From NCBI GenBank assembly GCA_023407175.1, contig JAEYMU010000030.1, positions 1-64,000 on the forward strand: DNA of 64,000 bases, read 5' to 3'. Numbering within the stretch: the first letter of the stretch is position 1; every line of letters begins with the position of its first letter. Below the pieces are notes generated by a model that worked only from the letters and a program-made list of their open reading frames with translations, did no database searches and was not told the origin of the DNA. Shown here piece after piece: positions 45,976 through 55,437 of this stretch. The stretch comes from Bacillota bacterium (GTDB taxonomy: Bacteria; Bacillota_A; Clostridia; Lachnospirales; Lachnospiraceae). Both the position numbers and the translations under genes were made by a program.

Positions 45976-46063
45976 CTTCATACTCCTTTTCTTTAAGAGA
46001 ACGCTCCGAAAGCTTTTGATACAAAGCTCGTTCAGCTGCTGTAATTATTCTTTCCTTTATCAT
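45965..46063 (-). CDS. Possible 32-residue peptide overlapping the gpmI start
   Basis: A 32-codon frame (MIKERIITAAERALYQKLSE..., amphipathic and charged) starts at 46063. Its last codons overlap the gpmI start, the stop lying 8 bases inside gpmI. Such overlap could couple translation. Its own ribosome binding site is weak, so it may be only chance. Confidence 0.3.
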   Translation of the reverse strand: MIKERIITAAERALYQKLSERSLKEKEYEDEL

Positions 46064-46168
46064 AAAAACCCCAAAGAGGCTATTATAATCAAATTTCCAT
46101 TCTAACATCCATATATGTCTAAATCGGCCCGCTGTTACATCAGCCATAGATTACTATTATAATACAAA

Positions 46169-46215
46169 GGGGTGAATATGCCATACACCCCATCTATGGT
46201 ATGTAAACCATAGAT
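46169..46215 (-). terminator. Tandem hairpins between tpiA and gpmI
   Basis: Two adjacent stems (ATCTATGGT/ACCATAGAT, 46192-46215, and GGGGTG/CACCCC, 46169-46191). On the minus strand they end in CTTTGTATTATAAT, which mixes a weak U-run with a -10-like box. They may attenuate readthrough or mark an internal promoter for gpmI. Confidence 0.45.
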
Positions 46216-46257
46216 AAGGTGCATTTCATAAATTCAATTTGCTTCTATTTTCTATCC

Positions 46258-47004
46258 TTATTTATAATTAACGATTTTTCCGAAGTCTGCTTTTAAGCTT
46301 GCTCCGCCCACCAGACCACCGTCAATATTAGCCTGGGAAAATAAATCAGCTGCGCTTGCTGCTGTTACGCTGCCGCCGTATTGGATACGTGTTGCGTCTG
46401 CGGTAGCTGCATCGTAAATCTCAGCGATGCACTCACGGATTGCCTTGCAAACCTCTTCCGCCTGCTCGGTGGTTGCTACCTTGCCGGTTCCGATTGCCCA
46501 GATCGGCTCATAGGCGATTACTGCTGTCTTAGCCTGCTCTGTGGTTACATTCAGGAATGCAACCTTAATCTGCTGACGAATGAAATCAATGGTTATGCCC
46601 TGTTCTCTCTGGGTCAGGGACTCACCACAGCAGATAATCGGAGTAATTCCATGCTCAAAAGCTTTTAGAACCTTCTTGTTAACAGTTTCATTGGTCTCAG
46701 CGAAATATTCTCTTCTCTCAGAGTGTCCGATAATTACATACTTCACACCGATGCTGGTCAGCATGTTAGGAGCTATTTCACCAGTATATGCCCCACTCTC
46801 TTCAAAATACATATTCTGGGCGCCGATTGCAATATTGGTTCCCTTTACAGCCTCAATGGCAGTTGTTAAGGATACTGCCGGAACGCAAAACACCACGTCA
46901 GCCTCCTCTGTAGCTACAAGAGGTATTAACTCCTTAATTAAGGTAACTGCCTCAGCGGGAGTTTTATTCATCTTCCAGTTACCAGCGATAATCTTTCTGC
47001 GCAT
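46258..47004 (-). CDS. tpiA: Triosephosphate isomerase
   Basis: The 248-residue TIM-barrel enzyme interconverts glyceraldehyde-3-phosphate and dihydroxyacetone phosphate. Catalytic residues are visible: Lys in GNWKMNKTP, His in [12 protein letters not shown] and Glu in [12 protein letters not shown] (with the flexible loop). The length is normal. It is in the glycolysis operon gap-pgk-tpiA-gpmI. Confidence 0.97.
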   Translation of the reverse strand: MRRKIIAGNWKMNKTPAEAVTLIKELIPLVATEEADVVFCVPAVSLTTAIEAVKGTNIAIGAQNMYFEESGAYTGEIAPNMLTSIGVKYVIIGHSERREYFAETNETVNKKVLKAFEHGITPIICCGESLTQREQGITIDFIRQQIKVAFLNVTTEQAKTAVIAYEPIWAIGTGKVATTEQAEEVCKAIRECIAEIYDAATADATRIQYGGSVTAASAADLFSQANIDGGLVGGASLKADFGKIVNYK

Positions 47005-47079
47005 GATTTTCCTCCTAATATTTTATTCAATTGATATGATCAAAAAGCTTGCTACAAAGAAAATAATATTAGTCTATCA

Positions 47080-48273
47080 TTATTTATCGTTTGCTGCTGC
47101 CACGCCGGGAAGCTCCTTGCCCTCTAAAAATTCAAGAGAAGCGCCGCCGCCGGTTGAGATATGTGTCATCTTATCGCCGTAACCTAAGATATTAACAGCC
47201 GCTGCGGAATCTCCGCCGCCGATGATTGTGGTTGCATCAATTTCAGATAAGGCCTTTGCTACTGCTATGGTTCCTGCAGCAAAATTGGATAATTCAAACA
47301 CACCCATCGGTCCGTTCCAAACTACCGTCTTAGCATCCTTGATTGCATTTGCATAAAGCTCACGGGTTTTCTCACCGATATCAAGGCCCATATAATCTGC
47401 TCCAATCTCACCACGGCCAACGGTCTTGAACGGAATCTCATTGCTGAATTCCTGTGCAACAACAGTATCCACCGGGATTAACAAATTAACGCCATTCTTC
47501 TCTGCCTTTTCCATCATCTTCTTAGCATAGTCAACATAATCGGCCTCTAACAGGGATTTACCGGTTTCTTCTCCCAACGCCTTCATAAAGGTATATGCCA
47601 TTCCGCCGCCGATGATTAAGGTATCTACCTTATCAAGCAGGTTCTCAATAACCGAGATTTTGCTGGAAACCTTGGAACCGCCAAGGATAGCAACAAAGGG
47701 TCTCTTCGGATTATTAACAGCATTGCCAAGGAATTCGATTTCCTTCTGCATTAAGTAACCAACCACTGCAGTATCCACGAACTGGGTAATACCCACGTTG
47801 GAGCAGTGTGCTCTGTGGGCAGTACCGAAAGCATCGTCTACAAACACATCACAAAGAGAAGCTAAATCCTTACTAAAGGCTTCACCGTTCTTTGTCTCTT
47901 CTATTCTGTAACGGGTGTTCTCAAGGAGAACTACCTCACCATCCTTCATTGCCGCTACTGCAGCCTTTGCATTCTCTCCGACTACATTATCATCCTTTGC
48001 AAAGTTAACTTCCTGTCCTAACAGCTGTGCTAATCTTACTGCAACCGGTGCCAGAGATAATTCCGGCTTCGGTTCTCCCTTCGGTTTGCCCAAATGGGAG
48101 CAAAGGATAACCTTTCCGCCGTCTTTGATTAATTTCTTTATGGTAGGAAGGGCCTGTACCAGACGGTTTTCGTCTGTAATCTTGCCCTCCTGTAACGGAA
48201 CGTTAAAATCACATCTTACTAATACTCTTAAGCCCTTTACATTAATATCATCCACTGTTTTCTTATTTAACAT
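47080..48273 (-). CDS. pgk: Phosphoglycerate kinase
   Basis: The 397-residue two-domain kinase makes ATP from 1,3-bisphosphoglycerate. It shows the substrate motif [12 protein letters not shown] near the N-terminus, [11 protein letters not shown], the hinge region [13 protein letters not shown] and the nucleotide site GGGDSAAAV with the C-terminal [23 protein letters not shown] precedes the ATG. It follows gap, past a terminator that may tune its level. Confidence 0.97.
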   Translation of the reverse strand: MLNKKTVDDINVKGLRVLVRCDFNVPLQEGKITDENRLVQALPTIKKLIKDGGKVILCSHLGKPKGEPKPELSLAPVAVRLAQLLGQEVNFAKDDNVVGENAKAAVAAMKDGEVVLLENTRYRIEETKNGEAFSKDLASLCDVFVDDAFGTAHRAHCSNVGITQFVDTAVVGYLMQKEIEFLGNAVNNPKRPFVAILGGSKVSSKISVIENLLDKVDTLIIGGGMAYTFMKALGEETGKSLLEADYVDYAKKMMEKAEKNGVNLLIPVDTVVAQEFSNEIPFKTVGRGEIGADYMGLDIGEKTRELYANAIKDAKTVVWNGPMGVFELSNFAAGTIAVAKALSEIDATTIIGGGDSAAAVNILGYGDKMTHISTGGGASLEFLEGKELPGVAAANDK

Positions 48274-48365
48274 GATATTCCTCCATTCTGCCGCTTGGCG
48301 GGATATAACCTTCGAAAATTACTTAATATCTATCGTAAGGAGCAATTTCGCTACGATAAAAATGA

Positions 48366-48387
48366 GTCCGGTCCTGAACGACCGGAC
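48366..48387 (-). terminator. Hairpin between gap and pgk
   Basis: A perfect 8-bp GC-rich stem (GTCCGGTC/GACCGGAC), followed on the minus strand by TCATTTTTA. It lies 39 bp past the gap stop. It probably lowers expression of pgk and later genes relative to gap. Confidence 0.75.
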
Positions 48388-48425
48388 CCATGATGGATCA
48401 ATGAAGCATGAATAGTGTATATGGA

Positions 48426-49439
48426 TTATGCTAATTCAGCAAAGTATTTGATTGTTCTAACCATCTGGCTTGTATAGGAATTCTCGTTGTCATACCAGGA
48501 AACAACCTTTACTAAGCTCTTTCCGTTTTCCATATCCATGATCTTTGTCTGTGTGGCATCGAATAAGGAACCGTAAGTAATACCGATGATATCGGAGGAA
48601 ACGAGCTCATCCTCTGTGTAACCGAAGGATGCACTTGCTGCTGCCTTCATTGCTGCGTTAACATCAGCCTTGGATACCTTGCCGCTAACAACTGCAACCA
48701 ATTCTGTAGTAGAACCTGTCGGAACAGGAACTCTCTGTGCAGCGCCATCCAGCTTGCCGCTTAACTCCGGAATAACAAGACCGATTGCCTTAGCAGCACC
48801 GGTAGAGTTAGGAACGATATTAACTGCAGCTGCACGTGCTCTTCTTAAGTCACCCTTTGCATGAGGGCCATCCAAGGTCATCTGATCGCCTGTATAAGCG
48901 TGGATTGTTGTCATGAAACCTTTTTCAATCGGAGCAAGTTTATTTAATGTATCAGCCATAGGAGCCAGGCAGTTTGTTGTACAGGAAGCTGCGGAAATAA
49001 TTGTATCGGTAGGCTTTAATATCTTCTCATTTACACTGAATACAACGGTAGGAAGATCATCGCCAGCCGGAGCGGAAATAACAACCTTCTTAGCACCTGC
49101 ATCGATATGAGCCTGCGCCTTAGCCTTTGATGCGAAGAAGCCTGTACACTCAAGAACTACATCCACACCAAGCTCTCCCCAAGGTAAGTCAGCCGGATTC
49201 TTCTGAGCATAAATCTGAATCTCCTTGCCGTCAACTACAATTGACTTTTCCTTTGCAACTACTGTTTCAGCTTTTGCATATCTGCCCTGTGCAGAATCGT
49301 ATTTTAATAAGTGAGCTAACATTTTAGCATCTGTCAAATCGTTGATTGCCACTACTTCATAACCTTCTGCTCCGAACATCTGTCTGAATGCAAGGCGGCC
49401 GATACGTCCAAAACCATTAATTGCTACTTTTACTGCCAT
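48426..49439 (-). CDS. gap: Glyceraldehyde-3-phosphate dehydrogenase
   Basis: The 337-residue enzyme has the NAD site [14 protein letters not shown] and the catalytic Cys in [12 protein letters not shown], with the substrate motif [14 protein letters not shown] later. It catalyses the oxidative step of glycolysis. AGGAGG precedes the ATG. It is the first gene of the glycolysis block; the ~300 bp upstream must hold the main promoter. Confidence 0.97.
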   Translation of the reverse strand: MAVKVAINGFGRIGRLAFRQMFGAEGYEVVAINDLTDAKMLAHLLKYDSAQGRYAKAETVVAKEKSIVVDGKEIQIYAQKNPADLPWGELGVDVVLECTGFFASKAKAQAHIDAGAKKVVISAPAGDDLPTVVFSVNEKILKPTDTIISAASCTTNCLAPMADTLNKLAPIEKGFMTTIHAYTGDQMTLDGPHAKGDLRRARAAAVNIVPNSTGAAKAIGLVIPELSGKLDGAAQRVPVPTGSTTELVAVVSGKVSKADVNAAMKAAASASFGYTEDELVSSDIIGITYGSLFDATQTKIMDMENGKSLVKVVSWYDNENSYTSQMVRTIKYFAELA

Positions 49440-49736
49440 GATTATATTCCTCCTAAATGTTTAAATTTATAATATACTGCCAAGAGACAGCAATTAATCG
49501 GGCTTATTTTCTGTAAGCTTTTCCTATTTATAGATAAGCTGGCACATTGACAAAATTTTCTCAATGCAGATTCATTTTACCTAATTTATAATAAAATATC
49601 AAGTGCTTTATTGTGTAAATTATTAATATTATGATAATGTTTATAATTTTTTTTAAAACTTTTATTTTTTTGTGCACTTTTAAAACCGAAGCTACCCTAT
49701 GTATTCCAAGGCGTAAAACCTTGGATTTAAGGATAT

Positions 49737-50153
49737 TTATATGGCAGATCCGCCTGACATTCCTGAGCTTCCCATATCAGACTTGCCCAGTCCCCCTGTT
49801 AAGCCAGAGGAGGAACCGCTGTTCATGGAGCTACCGTTCGACATAGTGTTGTCGTCCATGCTGCCGGCCTGCCCAGACATGCCTATGCTTCCCGACCAGC
49901 CCGAGGTGCCGGAATAGGTGGATTTGATGTCGTTAATTTCATTTTGAGAGGCCTGTGCCGCCGGTTTATAATACTTTTTATTTTTAGCTATTGTATATAG
50001 CTCATATTGTGAAGTTTCAGCCTCATTACGCATTTGCTGTAATGCGCTGCGCAGCTGCATGTTTTCCGTCTGCGATATCATATCGGTGTAGGTTTTCAGT
50101 CCTGAATTGATGGAATTCAGCGCATCTGAAACCATTGATTTTTCCTGCATCAT
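49737..50153 (-). CDS. CotF-like spore coat protein
   Basis: The 138-residue protein has an N-terminal helical Coat-F domain (EKSMVSDALNSINSGLKTY, RSALQQMRNEAETSQYELY). Its Gly/Ser/Met-rich low-complexity tail (~80-138) is typical of coat proteins in Clostridia. It is probably deposited on the spore surface. GGAGGTG precedes the ATG. The partner gene lies 17 bp upstream and spo0A follows nearby. Confidence 0.8.
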   Translation of the reverse strand: MMQEKSMVSDALNSINSGLKTYTDMISQTENMQLRSALQQMRNEAETSQYELYTIAKNKKYYKPAAQASQNEINDIKSTYSGTSGWSGSIGMSGQAGSMDDNTMSNGSSMNSGSSSGLTGGLGKSDMGSSGMSGGSAI

Positions 50154-50170
50154 AGTTTCACCTCCGTTAT

Positions 50171-50356
50171 TTACTGTAAGAATTGTAAAATTGTCTGCCT
50201 GTTCTTCTCACAGGATTGCGCTGATTTCTCAAAAAACTGTTTTACATTCGCATCCTGGGCATTTTGAGCATAGCTCTTGAATTTTTCAATATCAGCCTCT
50301 CCAAACTGCAGAAGATGTCTGACATTCTGTAATTCCACTTCACTTAAATTAGCCAT
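50171..50356 (-). CDS. Small helical protein paired with the CotF-like gene
   Basis: The 61-residue protein is fully helical and amphipathic (ELQNVRHLLQFGEADIEKFK, then VKQFFEKSAQSCEKNRQTI). It resembles the first half of a Coat-F-type bundle. Small genes like this commonly precede cotF-like genes in Clostridia. AAAGGAGG precedes the ATG. It probably forms a complex with the CotF-like protein; this is inferred from pairing. Confidence 0.7.
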   Translation of the reverse strand: MANLSEVELQNVRHLLQFGEADIEKFKSYAQNAQDANVKQFFEKSAQSCEKNRQTILQFLQ

Positions 50357-50488
50357 AACTTTTTTCCTCCTTTCATCTGCACACCGTTCATCGGCGCTTG
50401 CTTTCCAAACAGTATACAGTCATACGGAATTATTGTTTCAAAATATCATTTAAGATATTCACGCAAAGGGCATAATATAATAAAAAGA

Positions 50489-50518
50489 AAGGGCATATCA
50501 CATAGGTGACATGCCCTT
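50489..50518 (-). terminator. Terminator of spo0A
   Basis: An 8-bp stem (AAGGGCAT/ATGCCCTT), followed on the minus strand by TCTTTTTATT. It lies 25 bp past the spo0A stop. Confidence 0.8.
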
Positions 50519-50542
50519 GTTCTATCTAATCTAATATGTACT

Positions 50543-51349
50543 TTATGATCTTAGTTTATATTCCAGACGGATTTTATCGGCAATCAAGGCTACAAACTCG
50601 GAATTTGTAGGCTTTCCCTTGCCGTTGCTTACTGTATAGCCAAATAATTCATCGATGGTATCCATCTTGCCTCTGCTCCAGGCAACCTCGATTGCATGAC
50701 GGATAGCTCTTTCAACACGGCTCGGTGTTGTTTTGTGGCGCTTTGCAATTGACGGATATAGTAGTTTTGTAATAGAATTCAGCATCTCTGCATCATTAAC
50801 CGACATCATGATGGCATCTCTTAGATATTGATAACCCTTAATATGTGCCGGTACTCCAATTTCATGGATGATATTCGTTACATCTGACTCCAAGTTTCTC
50901 TCAATGTATGCACTTTTGTTCTCAAAGGTACTAATTCGGCTGCTGTGATTATCAATCAGCTTACTATGATAATCGCCCTTGATCTGCTTAATTCTTGATA
51001 AAATCACATTATTATCGAAGGGTTTCATAATGTAATAATTTGCACCAAGCTCAAAAGCATTCTCTGTAACACCTTCCTGTCCTATGGCGGTAATGACGAT
51101 AAAGGACGGATTCTTCTTGAATTCGGAATCTCTTCTTACCTTCTCCATTACCCCCAGCCCGTCCAACTTAGGCATAATTAAGTCCAGCAATACTACATCC
51201 GGCTTTTTTTCCTTAATCATGTCCAAAGCATCAATTCCATTCTCCGATTTCCCTACTACCTCGATATCCGAATCCTCCTTCAAAATATCCTCGAGCAGGT
51301 TCACCATCCTTTCGTTGTCATCAACAATTGCTACATTAATTTTGCTCAT
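50543..51349 (-). CDS. spo0A: Sporulation master regulator Spo0A
   Basis: The 268-residue response regulator has a receiver with D10/D11 and phospho-Asp56 ([13 protein letters not shown]), and the Spo0A-specific C-terminal effector domain: [19 protein letters not shown] and the recognition helix [19 protein letters not shown]. When phosphorylated it binds 0A boxes (TGTCGAA) and starts sporulation. It lies in the conserved order recN-spoIVB-spo0A. A 543-bp interval upstream holds its promoter. Confidence 0.98.
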   Translation of the reverse strand: MSKINVAIVDDNERMVNLLEDILKEDSDIEVVGKSENGIDALDMIKEKKPDVVLLDLIMPKLDGLGVMEKVRRDSEFKKNPSFIVITAIGQEGVTENAFELGANYYIMKPFDNNVILSRIKQIKGDYHSKLIDNHSSRISTFENKSAYIERNLESDVTNIIHEIGVPAHIKGYQYLRDAIMMSVNDAEMLNSITKLLYPSIAKRHKTTPSRVERAIRHAIEVAWSRGKMDTIDELFGYTVSNGKGKPTNSEFVALIADKIRLEYKLRS

Positions 51350-51892
51350 TTACTTTTCTAACCTCCATGCTCTTTTTCGTTTCTTCCCCGCTTGACAGTT
51401 CATACTTCCTCATTTGCAAATCCCCGCAATCATCTGGTTACCAGTAATTTCGCATTTTGTGAACTTATTTGCACTACTTTCGGTTTCATGTTGTTTAAAC
51501 ATTTATATTATACATCTACCATAATTGTGCGTCAATAAATATCAAATTAGCATATTATACAAATATTAGCTGCCATAATATGACGATTATTATTAATATT
51601 TTACATTAACACGCAATTATTAACATGAAAGTCCAAAATGTGCGTCATTTGTTCTCTGGCATAAATGTAAATTTTTGCCATATATGAATTATATCTATAT
51701 CATTACAAACTATCAAATATTTCTTAGCGCGCTATTCGACATGCCAAATAAGATAATTTGCCGTTAAAAAACCCTTGCCACAACATTTTGTATCATCGTC
51801 AGTTAAAAGTGGTCTATATGCTGACGCATTTCATAAATTCGAAACAAACCTTGCATTATTTCGTCGATTTATTTTTATAACAAAAGATATCC
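51350..51892. other. spoIVB-spo0A interval with 0A box and repeated motif
   Basis: No gene is seen in this 543-bp AT-rich interval. It must hold the spo0A promoter. It contains one 0A box (TTCGACA, 51735-51741, i.e. TGTCGAA on the minus strand), consistent with autoregulation. TGTGCGTCA occurs twice (51526-51534 and 51639-51647), and TGACGCA once in the other orientation (51822-51828). Confidence 0.55.
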
Positions 51893-53176
51893 TTATTCTA
51901 AATTATTTACCATGTTTTCGATAAATGTACCGTAGCCTTTGGTTGAATCCTGTATAAAAACATGAGTAACTGCTCCTATAATTTTATTATTCTGTATAAT
52001 CGGACTTCCGCTCATTCCCTGGACAATACCACCTGTTTCATTCAGGAGCCTGGGGTCCGTGATACGAAGCACAATGCCCTTGCTATGATTACTGTTGCTG
52101 ATATCAAAGCTTAATATCTCTATATCAAATTCCTCAACCTTGTCCTCGACCGTACAAAGAATGGATGCCTTTCCTTTTTTCACTTCCTGCTTTAAGCCAA
52201 TTTCCATCGGCTGTACATTCAAATTATTCAGATATTCGCTGTCTATTTTACCGAAGATACCCTGATAGGTGTTGCCTGATACAGTTCCGATTTTAAAATT
52301 CTTGCTTTGACGGATCATTCCGATCAGTTCTCCGGGTTCACCCTCTTTTCCCTTCACAATTGACATAATCTCGGCTCTATAAATTGATCCGGCTTTTACA
52401 CTCATCAAAAGTCCGGTATCCACGTCGGTAATTCCATGTCCCAAAGCTCCGAACTGTCCATCCGCCGATACAAAGGTCAGGGTTCCGATACCCTGGGTAT
52501 TATCCCTGATCCAGGCACCTATTTTATAGGTACCGCTGGCTGTTTTTACCGGAGTAATATTCACTGTGAACTCATCGCTATTCCTGCGTACCAGTAAGGT
52601 TACATCCTTGCCGTTGCATTTTTGTATTTCATTGATCAGTTCTTTTTTCTTTGTCATGAATTTCCCATTAACACTTAATATATAATCACCTGATTTCAGC
52701 TTATTGCTGATCGGCTCATAGTTAAGACCGTCTTCTCCGGTAATTCTACCGCTTCCCAACACCATAATACCATCTGTCTCCACATAAATACCGATGGGTG
52801 TTCCGCAGGGAATTAATTTTGTTGATTCTATGACATCAAGGGAAATATTCTTAAATTTGAATAGACCGAATAGCTTCACACTGATATCGTATTCGCCTGT
52901 CTGTGAGGATTTTAAAGTGAATGGCTGATTCATGTCAAAATTGATTTGATTTGACGGAACATTGGAATCATTCACACTGATAACTCCCACGTCCTCTGTT
53001 TCTATATTAGCAACCAGGGGCATATTGAAGCTAAAGCTTTCCTGCTTATCTACCATAAGCTTTATTTCATCCGGGATACTTTTTTCGATATAATAGTAAA
53101 AATAATATCCCAGTAATAATATGTTTGTTATAAAAAGGCAAATTAATACCCTCTTGTATATTCTCTTGCTCCTCAT
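51893..53176 (-). CDS. spoIVB: SpoIVB signalling serine peptidase
   Basis: The 427-residue protein has an N-terminal membrane anchor (RVLICLFITNILLLGYYFYY), a PDZ domain (~115-195, GLNYEPISNKLKSGDYILSV) and an S55 peptidase domain. The catalytic His is in ALGHGITDVDTG and the Ser in VQGMSGSPIIQNNK. In Bacillus it is made in the forespore and cleaves SpoIVFA to trigger sigma-K activation. It lies between recN and spo0A in conserved order. GAGGTG precedes the ATG. Confidence 0.96.
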   Translation of the reverse strand: MRSKRIYKRVLICLFITNILLLGYYFYYYIEKSIPDEIKLMVDKQESFSFNMPLVANIETEDVGVISVNDSNVPSNQINFDMNQPFTLKSSQTGEYDISVKLFGLFKFKNISLDVIESTKLIPCGTPIGIYVETDGIMVLGSGRITGEDGLNYEPISNKLKSGDYILSVNGKFMTKKKELINEIQKCNGKDVTLLVRRNSDEFTVNITPVKTASGTYKIGAWIRDNTQGIGTLTFVSADGQFGALGHGITDVDTGLLMSVKAGSIYRAEIMSIVKGKEGEPGELIGMIRQSKNFKIGTVSGNTYQGIFGKIDSEYLNNLNVQPMEIGLKQEVKKGKASILCTVEDKVEEFDIEILSFDISNSNHSKGIVLRITDPRLLNETGGIVQGMSGSPIIQNNKIIGAVTHVFIQDSTKGYGTFIENMVNNLE

Positions 53177-53260
53177 CCTTTCACCTCATACCTTTTTTTC
53201 TATACGTATCTCTTTCAGACCCTTTATTTATGGCAGAATACAATTTTAAGGGACATAAAA

Positions 53261-53288
53261 AAGGATATACATAGTATTGTATATCCTT
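53261..53288 (-). terminator. Terminator of recN
   Basis: A perfect 10-bp stem (AAGGATATAC/GTATATCCTT), followed on the minus strand by TTTTTTA. It lies 28 bp past the recN stop. Confidence 0.85.
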
Positions 53289-53316
53289 AATTGTAGTATT
53301 CGCCTATTTTGCTTTT

Positions 53317-55002
53317 TTAAAGCTTGTATTTTTTAGTAGCAAGAGCCAAATCTTTCATTTCTCTTGCATTTTCCTTCACTCGCTCCGTAATTTCGGCACC
53401 TCCGAGAATACGGGATAATTCATCAATTGACTGTTCTCTTGTAAGCTCCTTTATCATCGTCTGTGTTGATATTCCATCCGTCATTTTCTCAATCACATAA
53501 TGTGAATCTGCCATAGCTGCGATTTGAGCCAGATGTGTAATACAGATAATCTGGTGATGCTTTGCTATATTGGATAGCTGTTCAGATACCTTTTGCGCTG
53601 TCCTGCCGCTGATTCCAACATCAATTTCATCAAAAATCAACGTTTCAATTTCATCTTTGTCCGCAAGTACTGATTTTATTCCAAGCATAATTCTGGATAA
53701 TTCTCCGCCTGAGGCTATTTTTGATAAAGGCTTTAATTCCTCACCCGGATTTGTGGATATCAGAAATTCTCCATCGTCAAAGCCTCCCGCAGTATAATTC
53801 CCCATCTGCTCGAAGGCCATATCAAACCGGACATCCAGGAAGTTGAGCGCTACCAATGCCTCACGTATCTTGTTCGTAAGCTCCTTTGCTTTCCGCTTTC
53901 TTATCTCGGAAAGCTTACCAGACAAGGCTTTTAGCTTGGACTCGGCATCGGACAGGGCCTTTCCAAGACCAGCCATATAGGCATCATAATCCTGATATCT
54001 GGCCAGCTTGTCCTCACATTCACTGCAATAATCTTTTATCCGGCCGACAGAATTACCGTATTTTGATTTTAGATGATTAATCAGATCGAGACGCTTTGTC
54101 ACCTGAGCCAGCTCTTCCTCCGGGCTGTCCATGTCAGAGATATATTGAGACATATCCCGGTTCAGATCATTCAAAAGTCCGTCAATATCAGTTACCTGAG
54201 TTAAAAAGCCATTAATTGCTTCATCAAATTCAGCTATTTTAATCAGCTGACGCAGTGCCCTGCCGACGGAATCTCCGGCGGCACCGGCCTCATAACCAGT
54301 CATACGGTAAACACTCTGAAGTCCTTCCATAATAATATTTGCATTGGAAAGCTTCTTATACCTTGTGGAAAGCTCCTCGTCTTCCCCCTCCTCAAGTGCT
54401 GCCCCCTTTATCTCCTTCACTTCATATTCCAGGAAGGATATTTCCCTTAACCGTTTCTCCTCATCCGCTCCCGCCTGGTCATATTCATGCTTCATTCTTA
54501 TGTAATCTCTATAGCATTGCTCTAATTCCTGCTTTATCGTACCGATTTCATCCTTCGCGTATCGGTCCACAATTTCCATATGCTTTTGCTTATGTAAAAG
54601 AGATTGGTGCTCATGCTGTCCATGGATATCGATCAAAAGCCCTGCAATAGCTGCTAAAGCCGTAGCCGTCACATTCTCCCCGTTAATCTTACATAAACTT
54701 CTGCCTGACATAATCTTTCTTGAGATGATGATCTGTTCTCCCTCTACCGGAATATCCAGCTTGCGCATCATATCGAATACCGTTTCATCCCTCGTCTCAA
54801 AAACCAGCTCGGCCAGGGCATATTCGGCGCCGCTTCTCACAATGTCTTTACTTATCTTTGCACCAAGGGCGGCATTTACCGAGCCAATGATAATTGATTT
54901 ACCGGCACCTGTCTCACCAGTCAAGATGTTCAGATGATCTTTAAAATATACTTCCACCTCATTAATAATTGCAAAATTCTTAACATGCAGACTGACTAAC
55001 AA
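53317..55002 (-). CDS. recN: DNA repair protein RecN
   Basis: The 561-residue SMC-like ATPase has Walker A near the N-terminus (ILTGETGAGKSIIIG), a long coiled-coil middle, and near the C-terminus the signature IASGGELSRIMLGIK and Walker B TLIFDEIDVGISGRT. It acts at DNA double-strand breaks. It starts with TTG, with GAGGG at good spacing. An SOS-type promoter is visible upstream, with a 144-bp repeat between promoter and start. The usual upstream neighbours argR and nadK are absent. Confidence 0.97.
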   Translation of the reverse strand: MLVSLHVKNFAIINEVEVYFKDHLNILTGETGAGKSIIIGSVNAALGAKISKDIVRSGAEYALAELVFETRDETVFDMMRKLDIPVEGEQIIISRKIMSGRSLCKINGENVTATALAAIAGLLIDIHGQHEHQSLLHKQKHMEIVDRYAKDEIGTIKQELEQCYRDYIRMKHEYDQAGADEEKRLREISFLEYEVKEIKGAALEEGEDEELSTRYKKLSNANIIMEGLQSVYRMTGYEAGAAGDSVGRALRQLIKIAEFDEAINGFLTQVTDIDGLLNDLNRDMSQYISDMDSPEEELAQVTKRLDLINHLKSKYGNSVGRIKDYCSECEDKLARYQDYDAYMAGLGKALSDAESKLKALSGKLSEIRKRKAKELTNKIREALVALNFLDVRFDMAFEQMGNYTAGGFDDGEFLISTNPGEELKPLSKIASGGELSRIMLGIKSVLADKDEIETLIFDEIDVGISGRTAQKVSEQLSNIAKHHQIICITHLAQIAAMADSHYVIEKMTDGISTQTMIKELTREQSIDELSRILGGAEITERVKENAREMKDLALATKKYKL

Positions 55003-55030
55003 TGATAACCCTCTTTTCCTATCGTTATTT

Positions 55031-55174
55031 GTAACTGTTCAGAGCCAAGCAAATTCATCAGGAATATGCGGTGAATGCTTGCATTCATAAGCATATTTTT
55101 GTATGAATTTATTTGGCGGATACGCCACAACGAGGAAACACACAGTGTTTTTGAGTTTGGTTCTGAACAGTTAC
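55031..55174. mobile_element. 144-bp MITE-like element, copy 2
   Basis: Same length, orientation and ends as copy 1, with nine differences, all transitions. CGTTATTT flanks it on both sides (55023-55030 and 55175-55182), an 8-bp target duplication. It lies 28 bp before the recN start and inside its transcribed leader. Confidence 0.87.
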
Positions 55175-55243
55175 CGTTATTTTATATATTTAAGCATGCC
55201 TTCTCTTTGAATTTGCTTTTACCTGAAGACAATGATACATAGT

Positions 55244-55291
55244 AAACATACGTTCTAAGCATATTGTATCATAGGAAAAATGCAGAAGCAA
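55244..55291 (-). promoter_or_regulatory. recN SOS promoter with LexA-type box
   Basis: Read on the minus strand: TTGCTT (55286-55291), 17-bp spacer, TACAAT (55263-55268), then GAACGTATGTTT (55244-55255), one mismatch from the Firmicute LexA box GAACnnnnGTTC. The box overlaps or follows the start point, as for repressed SOS promoters. recN is a classic SOS gene, so the context fits well. Confidence 0.7.
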
Positions 55292-55387
55292 TCAGGATTT
55301 TTATCCTTGTTCAGTTTAACCTGGAAACCTCTTTTTGCTAAGCATTATGCCCAAACATAATCACGAAATCCTTAGACTAATAAAAAA

Positions 55388-55411
55388 GGGTGTCTCTGAA
55401 ATGAGACACCC
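55388..55411 (-). terminator. Terminator of the Ig-like repeat protein gene
   Basis: A perfect 9-bp stem (GGGTGTCTC/GAGACACCC), followed on the minus strand by TTTTTTA. It lies 26 bp past the stop. Confidence 0.88.
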
Positions 55412-55437
55412 TCATAGTACTCGGTTTAATCTATATT

